Positions 45,890-54,805 of a stretch of DNA of 64,000 bases are shown piece by piece. How positions within the stretch are numbered: the stretch's first letter is position 1; every line of letters begins with the position of its first letter. The stretch is taken from the NCBI GenBank assembly GCA_017482005.1, contig JAFUOI010000006.1, forward strand, positions 62,001 through 126,000, given 5' to 3'. A program made the position numbers and the translations under genes. The notes under the pieces were generated by a model. That model was not told the origin of the DNA. It saw only the letters and a program-made list of their open reading frames with translations, and did no database searches. The DNA comes from Lachnospiraceae bacterium. GTDB taxonomy: Bacteria > Bacillota_A > Clostridia > Lachnospirales > Lachnospiraceae.

Positions 45890-46280
45890 TCTCTCATTTA
45901 TTTTTCCTTTGAAGAATTTCTTTTCTTCTCTCTTGTGTCTTAATCTCTTGTTGTTTCTAACAAAACAATGAAAAATCAGAAAGTTCTTAGATTGAATAAA
46001 GAAGAAATGTGCCGAGTATATATTTTGACATATGGCGCTGAGGAGAAAACAGCAAGTAAATGATCTTATTGCACGTCCATTGTACCTCACTTCCAAACAA
46101 TTTTCTCACAAAATACGGGATATTATTCCTTGACTTTCTCTCCTATTATTTCTATACTCTACTCACAATCAACTTCGTGAAAATCTTATCCTCGGATACT
46201 TCTGTATCCATTACACGGAATCTTTGGCAGTTCGCCGCATTTTCACATTAAGTAAAAAAATAATATACAAATAGTATTTC
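45890..46280. other. Gene-poor stretch between the DegV genes and the toxin-antitoxin pair
   Basis: About 390 AT-rich bases with no convincing gene. Short frames on both strands (for example 46160-46256) keep protein-like composition but have no start, ribosome site or recognisable domain; they may be the worn end of a mobile element. The pattern fits the neighbourhood of a horizontally acquired toxin-antitoxin pair. Confidence 0.35.
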
Positions 46281-46285
46281 TTCTG

Positions 46286-46315
46286 TTGTATTTTTGATAG
46301 CATTTGTGCTATCAT
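46286..46315 (+). promoter_or_regulatory. Promoter with embedded operator for the toxin-antitoxin pair
   Basis: TTGTAT (46286-46291), an 18-base spacer and TATCAT (46310-46315). The inverted repeat GATAGCA-TTTG-TGCTATC at 46296-46313 fills the spacer and -10, as expected for self-repression by the antitoxin. Confidence 0.65.
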
Positions 46316-46353
46316 GTAAACAGATGATATTATTTGTTAAAAAAGGAGAGACT

Positions 46354-46725
46354 ATGGCATATAATATCATCTTTTATGAAACCGATAATCAAAAGTCTGA
46401 TGTAGAGGATTTTCTTGAAGAACTACGAATAAAATCTTACAAAAATAAGGATGCTCGTATTCAATATCGACAAACAATTTTTTACATTGAATTGTTGCAA
46501 AATAACGGAACTTATTTGCCAGATAATATCACGAAACATATTGAGGATGACATTTGGGAACTCCGGCCGGGTGTCAATCGAATTTTCTATTTCTTCTTTG
46601 ATAATGACTCCTTCATCCTTTTGCATACATTTCGTAAAAAGACAAAGAAAACACCTCGTCGAGAAATCGAAAAAGCGAAACAGGAACGAAATGATTACAT
46701 AAAAAGAAAGGGGAATAAAATATGA
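46354..46725 (+). CDS. RelE/HigB-type toxin (phage-derived Gp49-like)
   Basis: A 123-residue protein of the Gp49/HigB group, predicted to cut mRNA on the ribosome. It starts MAYNIIFYETDNQKSDVEDF and carries the DDIWELRPGVNRIFYFFFDND core and the basic FRKKTKKTPRREIEKAKQER tail typical of these toxins. The ATG at 46354 has AAGGAGAG upstream; an ATG at 46294 lies in the promoter and is rejected. The antitoxin start overlaps its stop (ATGA). The toxin-first order is that of the HigBA type. Confidence 0.85.
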   Translation: MAYNIIFYETDNQKSDVEDFLEELRIKSYKNKDARIQYRQTIFYIELLQNNGTYLPDNITKHIEDDIWELRPGVNRIFYFFFDNDSFILLHTFRKKTKKTPRREIEKAKQERNDYIKRKGNKI

Positions 46726-47000
46726 AAACCTGGAATGAATACAAGACTTACGCCAAAAACACAAATGCTGAAACAAACAAAGATATATGCGAAATGGAAC
46801 AACAAGCCGCGATTGTAAGTGCCATCATTAAACAACGCAAACACCTTGGTATCAGTCAACGTGAATTGGCAGCACTCTGCAACATTCCACAGTCTTCCGT
46901 TGCCCGCATCGAATCATTTCAAACCACTCCGAATCTCTCAACTCTACTAAAACTTCTCCGCCCCCTTGGCTTGGAATTGACAGTCACAGTCAGAAAATAG
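46722..47000 (+). CDS. XRE-family antitoxin (HigA-type)
   Basis: A 92-residue protein: an N-terminal arm of about 28 residues and a helix-turn-helix (about 35-80: IIKQRKHLGISQRELAALCN, IPQSSVARIESFQTTPNLST). It should neutralise the toxin and repress the promoter through the GATAGCA inverted repeat. Its ATG overlaps the toxin stop, and the pair ends just before the 138-bp palindrome. Confidence 0.88.
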   Translation: MKTWNEYKTYAKNTNAETNKDICEMEQQAAIVSAIIKQRKHLGISQRELAALCNIPQSSVARIESFQTTPNLSTLLKLLRPLGLELTVTVRK

Positions 47001-47009
47001 AAATATATA

Positions 47010-47147
47010 AAAAAGAACCGGATGTATTTTACCGAGGGACGTTGAAAACGTCGATCCTTGGGAGCTGTGCGTAGCACACGGTCCCTAGTACCGTTACGTT
47101 TTCTCCGTAGCGCAAGCGTCCCGAGGAAAATACATCCGGTTCTTTTT
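47010..47147. repeat. 138-bp nested palindrome, probable bidirectional terminator or MITE-like element
   Basis: The ends are 21-base inverted arms with no mismatch (AAAAAGAACCGGATGTATTT and its complement), continuing inward as CCGAGGGACG with few mismatches. Nested inside are GAAAACGT/ACGTTTTC and a GGGA..TGTGC GTA GCACA..TCCC hairpin. T tracts follow the outer arms on both strands, so convergent transcripts from the antitoxin and glgP can both end here. The GC-rich core and terminal inverted repeats also suit a small mobile element; no clear target-site duplication is visible. Confidence 0.65.
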
Positions 47148-47168
47148 ATTATTACTATTTATATTTTT

Positions 47169-49685
47169 TTATTTCTCTTCTGCTGCTTTCTTAGGTGCTC
47201 TTTTTTTCGGAAGAGTCACTTTCTCAAGCTTCCAGATTTCATCGACATACTCTTTGATTGTTCTGTCGGATGTAAACTTACCTGAGCAAGCTACGTTTAA
47301 GATTGCGCTCTTTGCCCAACCTGCTTCATCTTTGTAAGCTTCTTCCACTTTCTTCTGTGCTGCTGCATAAGCCTTGAAGTCTTTTAAGATGAAGTATGTA
47401 TCAGCCTTGGATGTGCTGAGTGTATTAAGCAGAGAGTTGTAAAGGTCGCGGAACAGTTCCGGATTTTCCGGAGAGTAAGTTCCGTTAATCAGCTGCATAA
47501 GCACTTTGCGGACATCTGCATCGTTGTTGAAAATTTCCATCGGATCGTATCCGCCGTTCTGCTCAAAGTTAATAACTTCGTCAGAAGATAAACCGAAGAT
47601 AAATGCATTTTCAGCACCTACTTCTTCTACGATTTCAACGTTTGCTCCGTCCATAGTACCGATTGTAAGCGCTCCGTTTAACATAAACTTCATGTTACCT
47701 GTACCGGAAGCTTCTTTGGATGCAGTAGAAATCTGCTCGGAAACATCAGCTGCCGCAAAGATAAGCTCTGCGTTGGATACACGGTAGTTTTCGATGAATA
47801 CAACTTTGATTTTGCCGTTGATAGACTCGTCATTGTTAATCACATCTGCAACTGCATTGATAAGCTTAATGGTAAGCTTAGCGTTCTTATATCCGGCTGC
47901 TGCCTTTGCACCGAAGATGAATGTTCTCGGATAGAATTCCATTTCCGGATGCTCTTTGATTTCATTGTATAAGTACATAACGTGAAGAATATTTAAAAGC
48001 TGACGTTTGTACTCATGTAATCTCTTAACCTGTACATCGAAGATAGAACGTGGATCTACTTCTACTCCGTTGTGCTCTAAAATGTACTGTGCAAGACGAA
48101 CTTTGTTCTGGTATTTGATGTTCATGAACTCCTGCTGAGCCTGCTCATCTTTTGCATAAACAGCAAGTTTCTTAATCTTAGCAAGGTCTGTAATCCAATC
48201 TGCGCCTACATGAGCTGTTACCCAGTCAGCGAGAAGCGGATTTCCGTGTAATAAGAAACGACGCTGTGTAATACCGTTTGTCTTGTTGTTGAATTTCTCA
48301 GGCATCATCTCATAGAAATCTTTTAATTCCTGATTCTTTAAGATTTCTGTATGAAGTCTTGCAACACCGTTTACGCTGTAGCCTGCTGCGATTGCAAGGT
48401 GTGCCATCTTAACCTGACCGTCATAGATGATTGCCATTTTACGAACTTTGTCCTGATTTCCAGGATATTTTGCTTCAATTTCCATCACGAAACGGCGGTT
48501 GATCTCTTCCACAATCTGGTATACACGAGGAAGAAGGCGGCTGAACAGCTCGATCGGCCATTTCTCAAGAGCCTCCGCCATAATTGTGTGGTTTGTATAA
48601 GCACAAGTCTTTGTTGTAACTTCCCATGCTTCATCCCATGTTAAGTAGTACTCATCCATAAGGATTCTCATAAGCTCTGCAACTGCAACTGTCGGATGTG
48701 TATCGTTCAGCTGGAAAGTTACTTTCTCATGGAACTTGCGGATGTCATCATGGTTTCTCATATATTTTGCAACTGCTTCCTGAACAGATGCAGAAATAAA
48801 GAAATACTGCTGTTTCAAACGAAGCTCTTTTCCTGCATAGTGATTGTCGTTCGGATAGAGAACTTCTACGATATTGCGGGCAAGGTTTTCCTGCTCAACC
48901 GCTTTCTGATAATCACCTTTATCAAAAGAATCAAGCTGGAAGCACTGTACCGGCTGTGCATCCCAAATACGAAGTGTATTTACAATACCATTGCCATATC
49001 CTACAATCGGAACATCGTATGGAATTGCGGTTACTGACTGGTAACCTTCCTGTTTGAAGTTGTTGCGTCCGTTTTCATCCTGATAAATAGAAACGTATCC
49101 GCCGAATTTTACCTCTTTTGCATATTCCGGACGACGAAGCTCAAATGGGTTACCATCTGCTAACCAGTTATCCGGCACTTCTACCTGATATCCGTCTCTG
49201 ATTTCCTGTTTGAACATACCGTAGCGGTAACGGATACCACAACCGTATGCTGCATAACCGAGAGATGCAAGAGAATCAAGGAAGCAGGCTGCAAGACGAC
49301 CGAGACCGCCGTTACCGAGCGCTGCATCCGGCTCCTGATCTTCCACAACGTTGATATCAACGCCGAGCTCCTCAAGAGCTTCTTTTGCCTGTGTAAATGC
49401 CTGCATATTAATCAGGTTATTTCCAAGGGCACGACCCATCAAAAATTCCATTGATAAGTAGTAAACCGTTTTTACATCTTTCTTTTCATACTGTTTCTGT
49501 GTTTCCATCCAGTTTTCAACGATCTGATCTTTTACCGCGTAAGAAACTGCCTGGAAGATCTGCTGTGGTGTTGCCTCTTCCATCGTTTTACGATACAAAG
49601 TTCTCACATTGTAAAGAACGCTTCTCTTGAAGAGTTCTTTATCAAATGTAGGGGAAACAGGAATTGTTGTTTTCTTTGTTGCCAT
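47169..49685 (-). CDS. glgP: Glycogen/maltodextrin phosphorylase
   Basis: An 838-residue PLP enzyme that releases glucose-1-phosphate from alpha-1,4-glucans. It has LSMEFLMGRALGNNL, GNGGLGRLAACFLDS, QLNDTHPTVAVAELM, the RIFDVQVKRLHEYKRQLLN-type segment and the PLP Lys in ASGTGNMKFMLNGALTIGT. A short Lys-rich tail (PKKRAPKKAAEEK) follows the catalytic core. The ATG at 49685 has AGGAGA seven bases upstream; the ATG at 49700 overlaps that site. No other glycogen gene is in the window. A sigmaA-like promoter lies at 49728-49757. Confidence 0.95.
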   Translation of the reverse strand: MATKKTTIPVSPTFDKELFKRSVLYNVRTLYRKTMEEATPQQIFQAVSYAVKDQIVENWMETQKQYEKKDVKTVYYLSMEFLMGRALGNNLINMQAFTQAKEALEELGVDINVVEDQEPDAALGNGGLGRLAACFLDSLASLGYAAYGCGIRYRYGMFKQEIRDGYQVEVPDNWLADGNPFELRRPEYAKEVKFGGYVSIYQDENGRNNFKQEGYQSVTAIPYDVPIVGYGNGIVNTLRIWDAQPVQCFQLDSFDKGDYQKAVEQENLARNIVEVLYPNDNHYAGKELRLKQQYFFISASVQEAVAKYMRNHDDIRKFHEKVTFQLNDTHPTVAVAELMRILMDEYYLTWDEAWEVTTKTCAYTNHTIMAEALEKWPIELFSRLLPRVYQIVEEINRRFVMEIEAKYPGNQDKVRKMAIIYDGQVKMAHLAIAAGYSVNGVARLHTEILKNQELKDFYEMMPEKFNNKTNGITQRRFLLHGNPLLADWVTAHVGADWITDLAKIKKLAVYAKDEQAQQEFMNIKYQNKVRLAQYILEHNGVEVDPRSIFDVQVKRLHEYKRQLLNILHVMYLYNEIKEHPEMEFYPRTFIFGAKAAAGYKNAKLTIKLINAVADVINNDESINGKIKVVFIENYRVSNAELIFAAADVSEQISTASKEASGTGNMKFMLNGALTIGTMDGANVEIVEEVGAENAFIFGLSSDEVINFEQNGGYDPMEIFNNDADVRKVLMQLINGTYSPENPELFRDLYNSLLNTLSTSKADTYFILKDFKAYAAAQKKVEEAYKDEAGWAKSAILNVACSGKFTSDRTIKEYVDEIWKLEKVTLPKKRAPKKAAEEK

Positions 49686-49727
49686 GTCTTTTCTCCTCAT
49701 TTTTTAGCGTTTTCTTGTCCATTTGGT

Positions 49728-49757
49728 ATTATACAATAAGATTTTTAAAAAAGTAAA
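49728..49757 (-). promoter_or_regulatory. Likely sigmaA promoter for glgP
   Basis: On the minus strand TTTACT (49757-49752), an 18-base spacer and TATAAT (49733-49728). The -35 is weak. The remaining 200 bases up to ileS have no gene. Confidence 0.5.
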
Positions 49758-49885
49758 GAAGAGGTTCTCCGTGCTATCCCACTGACGGAAAACATTCCGA
49801 CATACAGATTACACATTCTATACAATTATTTATTAAAATTTTATCTTTACATGTACTTTTTGCATATTTTCATATGTTTTAACAT

Positions 49886-49904
49886 AATTGTTCATGGAAC
49901 AATT
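49886..49904. promoter_or_regulatory. Perfect 8-bp inverted repeat downstream of ileS
   Basis: AATTGTTC and GAACAATT flank ATG. No T run follows on the minus strand, so it is a poor terminator; a smaller GTGC-TTTTT-GCAC hairpin at 49917-49929 lies nearer to the ileS stop. It may be an operator for glgP or the 3' end of the ileS transcript. Confidence 0.3.
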
Positions 49905-49961
49905 TTATACAAAATGTGCTTTTTGCACGAAAAACTGTCTTTCTTTTACAAATCTTTACTC

Positions 49962-52900
49962 TCACATCTTTTCTACGGAAATCGTAACCTTCTCGCCGTT
50001 GACATTCCATTCCTTGCTGTTAGCAAAGGCTACCTCTGTCGCAAGCTCATCTGCAAGAACTTTACCGCAGATGCTGTCTTTGTTTGCAAGTGCAATTCCT
50101 GCAATCTTTTCATTTCCGCTGATGCCTACTTTAATGTGATCCATCACTTCGAATCCGGAATCTTTACGCATAGTCTGAATCTTGCTGATGATTTCATATA
50201 CGAAACCTTCTTCGATCAGCTCTTCTGTCAGATTTGTATCAAGGACAACCGTTACAGTATTGTCTGCTTCTGACATATAGCCTTCCTTCTGGCTCATTTC
50301 AATAAGAAGATCTTCCTTTGCAAGCTCCACAGAAACACCGTCCACATCAAATACAAGTGCATTTCCTGCGTTCAGTGTGTCCATTGCCTCGTTACCGTCC
50401 ACACCTGCAAGATAGTTTTTGATTCCGCCCAGCTGTTTTCCGTACTTCGGTCCAACTGTCTTAAGCTGCGGTTTAAACGTATAAGTTGTAAAGTCTCTGA
50501 CGTCATCCGTAAACTTCACGGATTTTACATTTAATTCGTCTTCGATAATCTCCTGATAGAATTCAGAAAGAGCTTTCGGTGCTTTTACAAACATGGTTCC
50601 GATCGGCTGACGGTTCTTGATGTTTGCCGTATTTCTGCAGGCACGACCCATCACAACAATCTTCAGAACCGCATCCATATCTTCCTCAAGCTGCTTATCC
50701 ACATAAGCCGGATTCGCAACAGGGAAATCACATAAATGTACACTCTCCGGCGCAGATGCGTCACTTGAACATACGAGATTTCTGTAAATATCTTCTGCCA
50801 TGAATGGAATCATCGGAGCTGCACATTTTGCCACAGTTACAAGTGCTGTGTAAAGTGTCATGTACGCATTGATCTTATCCTGTTCCATTCCTTTTGCCCA
50901 GAAACGCTCACGGCTTCTGCGCACATACCAGTTACTCATCTCATCCACGAACTCATCCAGCGCCCTTGCTGTCTCCGGAATGCGGTAATTTTCAAGGTTG
51001 GTATCAACCTCTGTAATCAGTGTGTTTAACTTAGAAAGTAACCACTTATCCATAACCGGGAGTTTGTCGTAGTCAAGTGTATATTTGCTTGCATCAAAGT
51101 TATCAATATTTGCATAGAGTACAAAGAACGCATAGGTGTTCCAAAGTGTACCCATGAATTTGCGCTGTCCTTCCTGCACGGCTTTTCCGTGGAAACGGTT
51201 CGGAAGCCATGGTGCAGAGTTAATATAGAAATACCAGCGGATTGCATCTGCTCCGTACTGCTCAAGGGCATCGAACGGATCTACTGCATTACCTTTGGAC
51301 TTACTCATCTTCTGTCCGTTTTCATCCTGTACATGACCTAAAACGATAACGTTCTCATAAGGTGCTTTGTTAAACAGAAGTGTAGATTCTGCCATAAGTG
51401 AGTAGAACCATCCACGAGTCTGGTCAACCGCCTCTGAAATAAACTGGGCCGGAAACTGCTGCTCGAACAAGTCTTTGTTCTCAAACGGATAATGATGCTG
51501 TGCAAAAGGCATCGCTCCTGAGTCAAACCAACAGTCGATCACTTCCGGAACACGCTTCATTGTCTTTCCGCAATCCGGACATGTGATTGTAATCTCATCA
51601 ATATATGGTCTGTGAAGCTCTACCGTAAGAGCTGCTTCATTTCCGCTCATCTGTGCCAACTGCTCGCGGCTGCCGATGGACTCCATATGTCCGCAGTCCT
51701 GACAATGCCAGATATTGAGAGGTGTTCCCCAGTAACGGTCACGGGAAATACCCCAGTCCTGAATATTTTCAAGCCAGTTTCCGAAACGTCCCTCACCGAT
51801 AGATTCCGGAATCCAGTTTACTGTTTTGTTGTTGCGCACGAGGTCGTCGCGCACTGCTGTCATCTTGATAAACCAAGACTCACGTGCATAGTAGATAAGC
51901 GGAGTATCACATCTCCAGCAGAACGGATAATCATGCTCGAATTTCGGAGCATCAAAAAGTTTTCCTTCTTTTTCAAGGTCAACGAGGATCGGTTTGTCCG
52001 CATCTTTTACGAACATACCCGCATAGTCTGTCTCCTCTGTCATCTCACCTTTTCCGTTTACAAACTGAACAAACGGAAGGTCATATTTTCTGCCCACCTG
52101 CGCATCGTCTTCACCAAATGCCGGAGCGATGTGAACGATACCTGTACCGTCTGTCATGGTTACGTAATTATCACATGTCACATAGTGACCTTTTTTACCC
52201 TGTTTTTCTGCTGCGTCGCCTGCACATTTGAAAAGCGGCTCATACTCTTTACGCTCAAGATCGGTTCCTACATAAGTTTCAAGTACTTCGTAAGCTTTTT
52301 CACCTTCCTCAGCAAGTTTGCCGAGCACTTTGTCAAGAAGAGCTTCCGCCATGTAATATGTGAAGCCGTCTGCGGCCTTCACTTTTACGTAAGTTTCATT
52401 TGGATTCACACAAAGTGCCACGTTACTCGGAAGTGTCCAAGGTGTTGTGGTCCATGCAAGGAAGTACGCATCTTCACCAACCACTTTAAAACGGACAACT
52501 GCAGAGCGTTCTTTTACTGCCTTGTAACCCTGTGCTACCTCGTGGGAAGAAAGCGGAGTTCCGCATCGCGGACAGTAAGGAACAATCTTGAAGCCTTTGT
52601 AAAGTAAGCCTTTATCCCAGATTTCTTTGAGAGCCCACCACTCAGACTCGATAAAGTTGTCATCATAAGTTACATACGGATCATCCATATCTGCCCAGAA
52701 ACCAACGGTCTGTGAGAAATCCTCCCACATTCCTTTGTATTTCCAAACACTTTCTTTACATTTGGAGATGAACGGATCGAGACCGTATGCTTCAATCTGC
52801 TCTTTTCCGTCGATGCCCACAAGCTTTTCAACCTCAAGTTCTACCGGTAAGCCATGGGTATCCCATCCGGCTTTACGCGGAACCATGTAGCCTTTCATAG

Positions 52901-53117
52901 TTCTGTATCTCGGAATCATATCTTTGATAACACGTGTTAAAACGTGACCGATATGAGGCTTTCCGTTGGCCGTAGGCGGTCCGTCATAGAACGTGTAGGT
53001 CGGACAACCCTCTCTTGCCTTCATACTCTTCTGGAAAATGTCATTTTCACGCCAAAATTTTTCTGTTTCTTTTTCTCTCTCTACGAAATTCAGATTCGCG
53101 GATACTTTTTCGTACAT
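49962..53117 (-). CDS. ileS: Isoleucyl-tRNA synthetase, type 2-like
   Basis: A 1051-residue class Ia synthetase. HIGH is at 55-58 (ANGKPHIGHVL) and KMSKS in GQKMSKSKGNAVDP; the editing domain (WTTTPWTLPSNVALCVN, GTGIVHIAPAFGEDD) and the C-terminal anticodon and tail domains follow. Its length and YTFYDGPPTANG start fit the longer type 2 (eukaryote-like) enzymes, which are usually insensitive to mupirocin, rather than the 920-residue type 1 enzyme of Bacillus. Expression is controlled by a T-box leader with an ATC specifier. AAAGGA lies before the ATG. Confidence 0.96.
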   Translation of the reverse strand: MYEKVSANLNFVEREKETEKFWRENDIFQKSMKAREGCPTYTFYDGPPTANGKPHIGHVLTRVIKDMIPRYRTMKGYMVPRKAGWDTHGLPVELEVEKLVGIDGKEQIEAYGLDPFISKCKESVWKYKGMWEDFSQTVGFWADMDDPYVTYDDNFIESEWWALKEIWDKGLLYKGFKIVPYCPRCGTPLSSHEVAQGYKAVKERSAVVRFKVVGEDAYFLAWTTTPWTLPSNVALCVNPNETYVKVKAADGFTYYMAEALLDKVLGKLAEEGEKAYEVLETYVGTDLERKEYEPLFKCAGDAAEKQGKKGHYVTCDNYVTMTDGTGIVHIAPAFGEDDAQVGRKYDLPFVQFVNGKGEMTEETDYAGMFVKDADKPILVDLEKEGKLFDAPKFEHDYPFCWRCDTPLIYYARESWFIKMTAVRDDLVRNNKTVNWIPESIGEGRFGNWLENIQDWGISRDRYWGTPLNIWHCQDCGHMESIGSREQLAQMSGNEAALTVELHRPYIDEITITCPDCGKTMKRVPEVIDCWFDSGAMPFAQHHYPFENKDLFEQQFPAQFISEAVDQTRGWFYSLMAESTLLFNKAPYENVIVLGHVQDENGQKMSKSKGNAVDPFDALEQYGADAIRWYFYINSAPWLPNRFHGKAVQEGQRKFMGTLWNTYAFFVLYANIDNFDASKYTLDYDKLPVMDKWLLSKLNTLITEVDTNLENYRIPETARALDEFVDEMSNWYVRRSRERFWAKGMEQDKINAYMTLYTALVTVAKCAAPMIPFMAEDIYRNLVCSSDASAPESVHLCDFPVANPAYVDKQLEEDMDAVLKIVVMGRACRNTANIKNRQPIGTMFVKAPKALSEFYQEIIEDELNVKSVKFTDDVRDFTTYTFKPQLKTVGPKYGKQLGGIKNYLAGVDGNEAMDTLNAGNALVFDVDGVSVELAKEDLLIEMSQKEGYMSEADNTVTVVLDTNLTEELIEEGFVYEIISKIQTMRKDSGFEVMDHIKVGISGNEKIAGIALANKDSICGKVLADELATEVAFANSKEWNVNGEKVTISVEKM

Positions 53118-53167
53118 GTTTTTCTTCCTTTCTCGAATGCTTCCTAATCCGATATGCCTCTAAACGT

Positions 53168-53430
53168 TAAAAAATCCCCGCCCTGTAACAGGACGAGGAT
53201 AAAAGGATCTCGTTATACCACCTATATACAGCATACCAACATATGCGCTCCCTGTAACGTGGGACTACGTCAGAACTTACTTGGAACTCTCCGTTCGGTC
53301 TGAAACTCAGAAGTGATATTCAATCAATGTTACTCCTACCGGCCTTCCACCATCACCGGCTCGCTGTTCACCCGAAAGTGAAGTTTCATCATTGACCTAC
53401 TGTCTTCGTCAACGTCTTTACATATCTAAA
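53168..53430 (-). ncRNA. T-box riboswitch for ileS (Ile specifier ATC)
   Basis: Read on the minus strand, the leader begins with a stem I motif (GACGAAGACAGTA near 53410), has the specifier loop GAATATCAC (53321-53313) with ATC at 53317-53315, and ends with the T-box AGGTGGTATAACGAG (53223-53209). A terminator hairpin follows at 53200-53174 (TCCTCGTCCTG/CAGGGCGGGGA) with a T run at 53173-53168. Uncharged tRNA-Ile should stabilise the antiterminator and allow ileS expression. Confidence 0.93.
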
Positions 53431-53434
53431 TGTC

Positions 53435-53464
53435 ATTATAGTGCTGTTTTATGGCGATTGTCAA
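53435..53464 (-). promoter_or_regulatory. SigmaA consensus promoter for the ileS T-box leader
   Basis: On the minus strand TTGACA (53464-53459), an 18-base spacer and TATAAT (53440-53435); both hexamers match consensus exactly. Confidence 0.85.
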
Positions 53465-53554
53465 GAGTAGAAGGTTGAATTTAAAGGCATAATGTTTTAT
53501 TATAATAGTTAGTTTTTTTAGAGATTATAATATATTATCTGAAGGGGAAACGAC

Positions 53555-54802
53555 ATGAACAAACAAAAACTGACAAAAACCGAAAAAAGCTGGATTTTAT
53601 ATGATGTGGCAAATTCCGCTTTTATTATGATACTCACAGCTACGATTCCGATTTATTTCCGGGGGCTGGCAACAGCGGCAGGAGTAGAATCGACGCATGC
53701 CACCTCTATCTGGGGAACATCTACTTCGATTGCCATTTTAATTCTGGCACTGCTTTCCCCAATTCTCGGTGCTTTGGCTGATTATCAAAATATGAAAAAA
53801 AAGATTTTTGTATTCTTTTTGATTCTCGGACTCGGCGGAGGCGCGGCTTTTACCGTTGCATCAACCTGGATTACTTTCCTTGTTTTTTTCATTGTCGCAC
53901 GTATCGGCTATTCTGCCTGCAACATTTTGTACGACGCCATGCTGATTGATGTCACCACCGATGAGCGGATGGATTTTATATCTTCTATAGGTTATGCCAC
54001 CGGTTACATCGGAAGTTGTATTCCTTTCGTTATAGGCATAGTTTTGATCTTGGCTAAACCGTTTGGCCTTTCTACAGTAGCTGCAACAAGAATTTCTTTT
54101 GTCATTACAATGATTTGGTGGTTACTTTTATCACTTCCTTTGCTGAAAAATGTAAAACAGACCTATTATATCCGCCCGAAAAAGAATGTAGTCAAACACA
54201 GTTTCCGCAGACTTTGGGTTACCTTCCAGAAACTGAAACGTAACCGTAATCTTCTTTATTTTATTGTAGGTTATTTTTTCTATATCGACGGCGTTTACAC
54301 GATTATTTCCATGGCAACTACCTACGGCGGTGAAGTCGGTATTGATTCCACTGATATGATTCTGGCCCTTTTACTGACACAGATTGTTGCTTTCCCTTGT
54401 GCACTTTTCAGTGCAAAGTTGGCAAAACGATTCGGTACACTGCGGATGATCCAGTCCTTTATTATCATCTATTGTGTTATTTGTGTTTTTGCATATGGAT
54501 TAAGCACATCCACAGAATTCTGGATTCTTGCTGTTGCTGTAGGAATGTGTCAGGGTGGCATTCAGGCGTTATCGCGTTCTCATTTCGGAAAACTCATCCC
54601 GAAAAAAGACGCCGGCGAATACTTTGGATTTTTCGATATATTTGGCAAATTTGCAGATTTCTTCGGACCGCTCATCCTATCTTTCTGTGCTTTTGTTGTA
54701 GGCAACTCCAGAATAGGTGTGCTGTCACTGATTGTACTGTTTATCATAGGCTTTATACTGATTACAAAATCAGAAAAGAAAGCAACTACGGAGGAAAAAT
54801 AA
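53555..54802 (+). CDS. MFS transporter, Atg22/UMF1 type
   Basis: A 415-residue transporter with about twelve TM helices. The N-terminus SWILYDVANSAFIMIL and the later ILYDAMLIDVT, SSIGYATGYIGS and FFDIFGKFADFFGP segments mark the Atg22-like UMF1 family, known from fungal vacuolar amino-acid efflux. The bacterial substrate is unknown. GAAGGGG lies before its ATG, and pncB follows after only three bases, so nicotinate or a related pyridine is a reasonable cargo, by neighbourhood alone. The upstream 53501-53506 TATAAT may be its -10, though its -35 is not well spaced. Confidence 0.88.
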   Translation: MNKQKLTKTEKSWILYDVANSAFIMILTATIPIYFRGLATAAGVESTHATSIWGTSTSIAILILALLSPILGALADYQNMKKKIFVFFLILGLGGGAAFTVASTWITFLVFFIVARIGYSACNILYDAMLIDVTTDERMDFISSIGYATGYIGSCIPFVIGIVLILAKPFGLSTVAATRISFVITMIWWLLLSLPLLKNVKQTYYIRPKKNVVKHSFRRLWVTFQKLKRNRNLLYFIVGYFFYIDGVYTIISMATTYGGEVGIDSTDMILALLLTQIVAFPCALFSAKLAKRFGTLRMIQSFIIIYCVICVFAYGLSTSTEFWILAVAVGMCQGGIQALSRSHFGKLIPKKDAGEYFGFFDIFGKFADFFGPLILSFCAFVVGNSRIGVLSLIVLFIIGFILITKSEKKATTEEK

Positions 54803-54805
54803 AAA

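Noticed and set aside
45968..46063. 31-codon plus-strand frame before the toxin-antitoxin pair
   Set aside because: No ribosome site or recognisable sequence; kept only as part of the gene-poor stretch.
51612..52607. Plus-strand open frame of 331 codons
   Set aside because: Antisense to ileS, which is fully accounted for.
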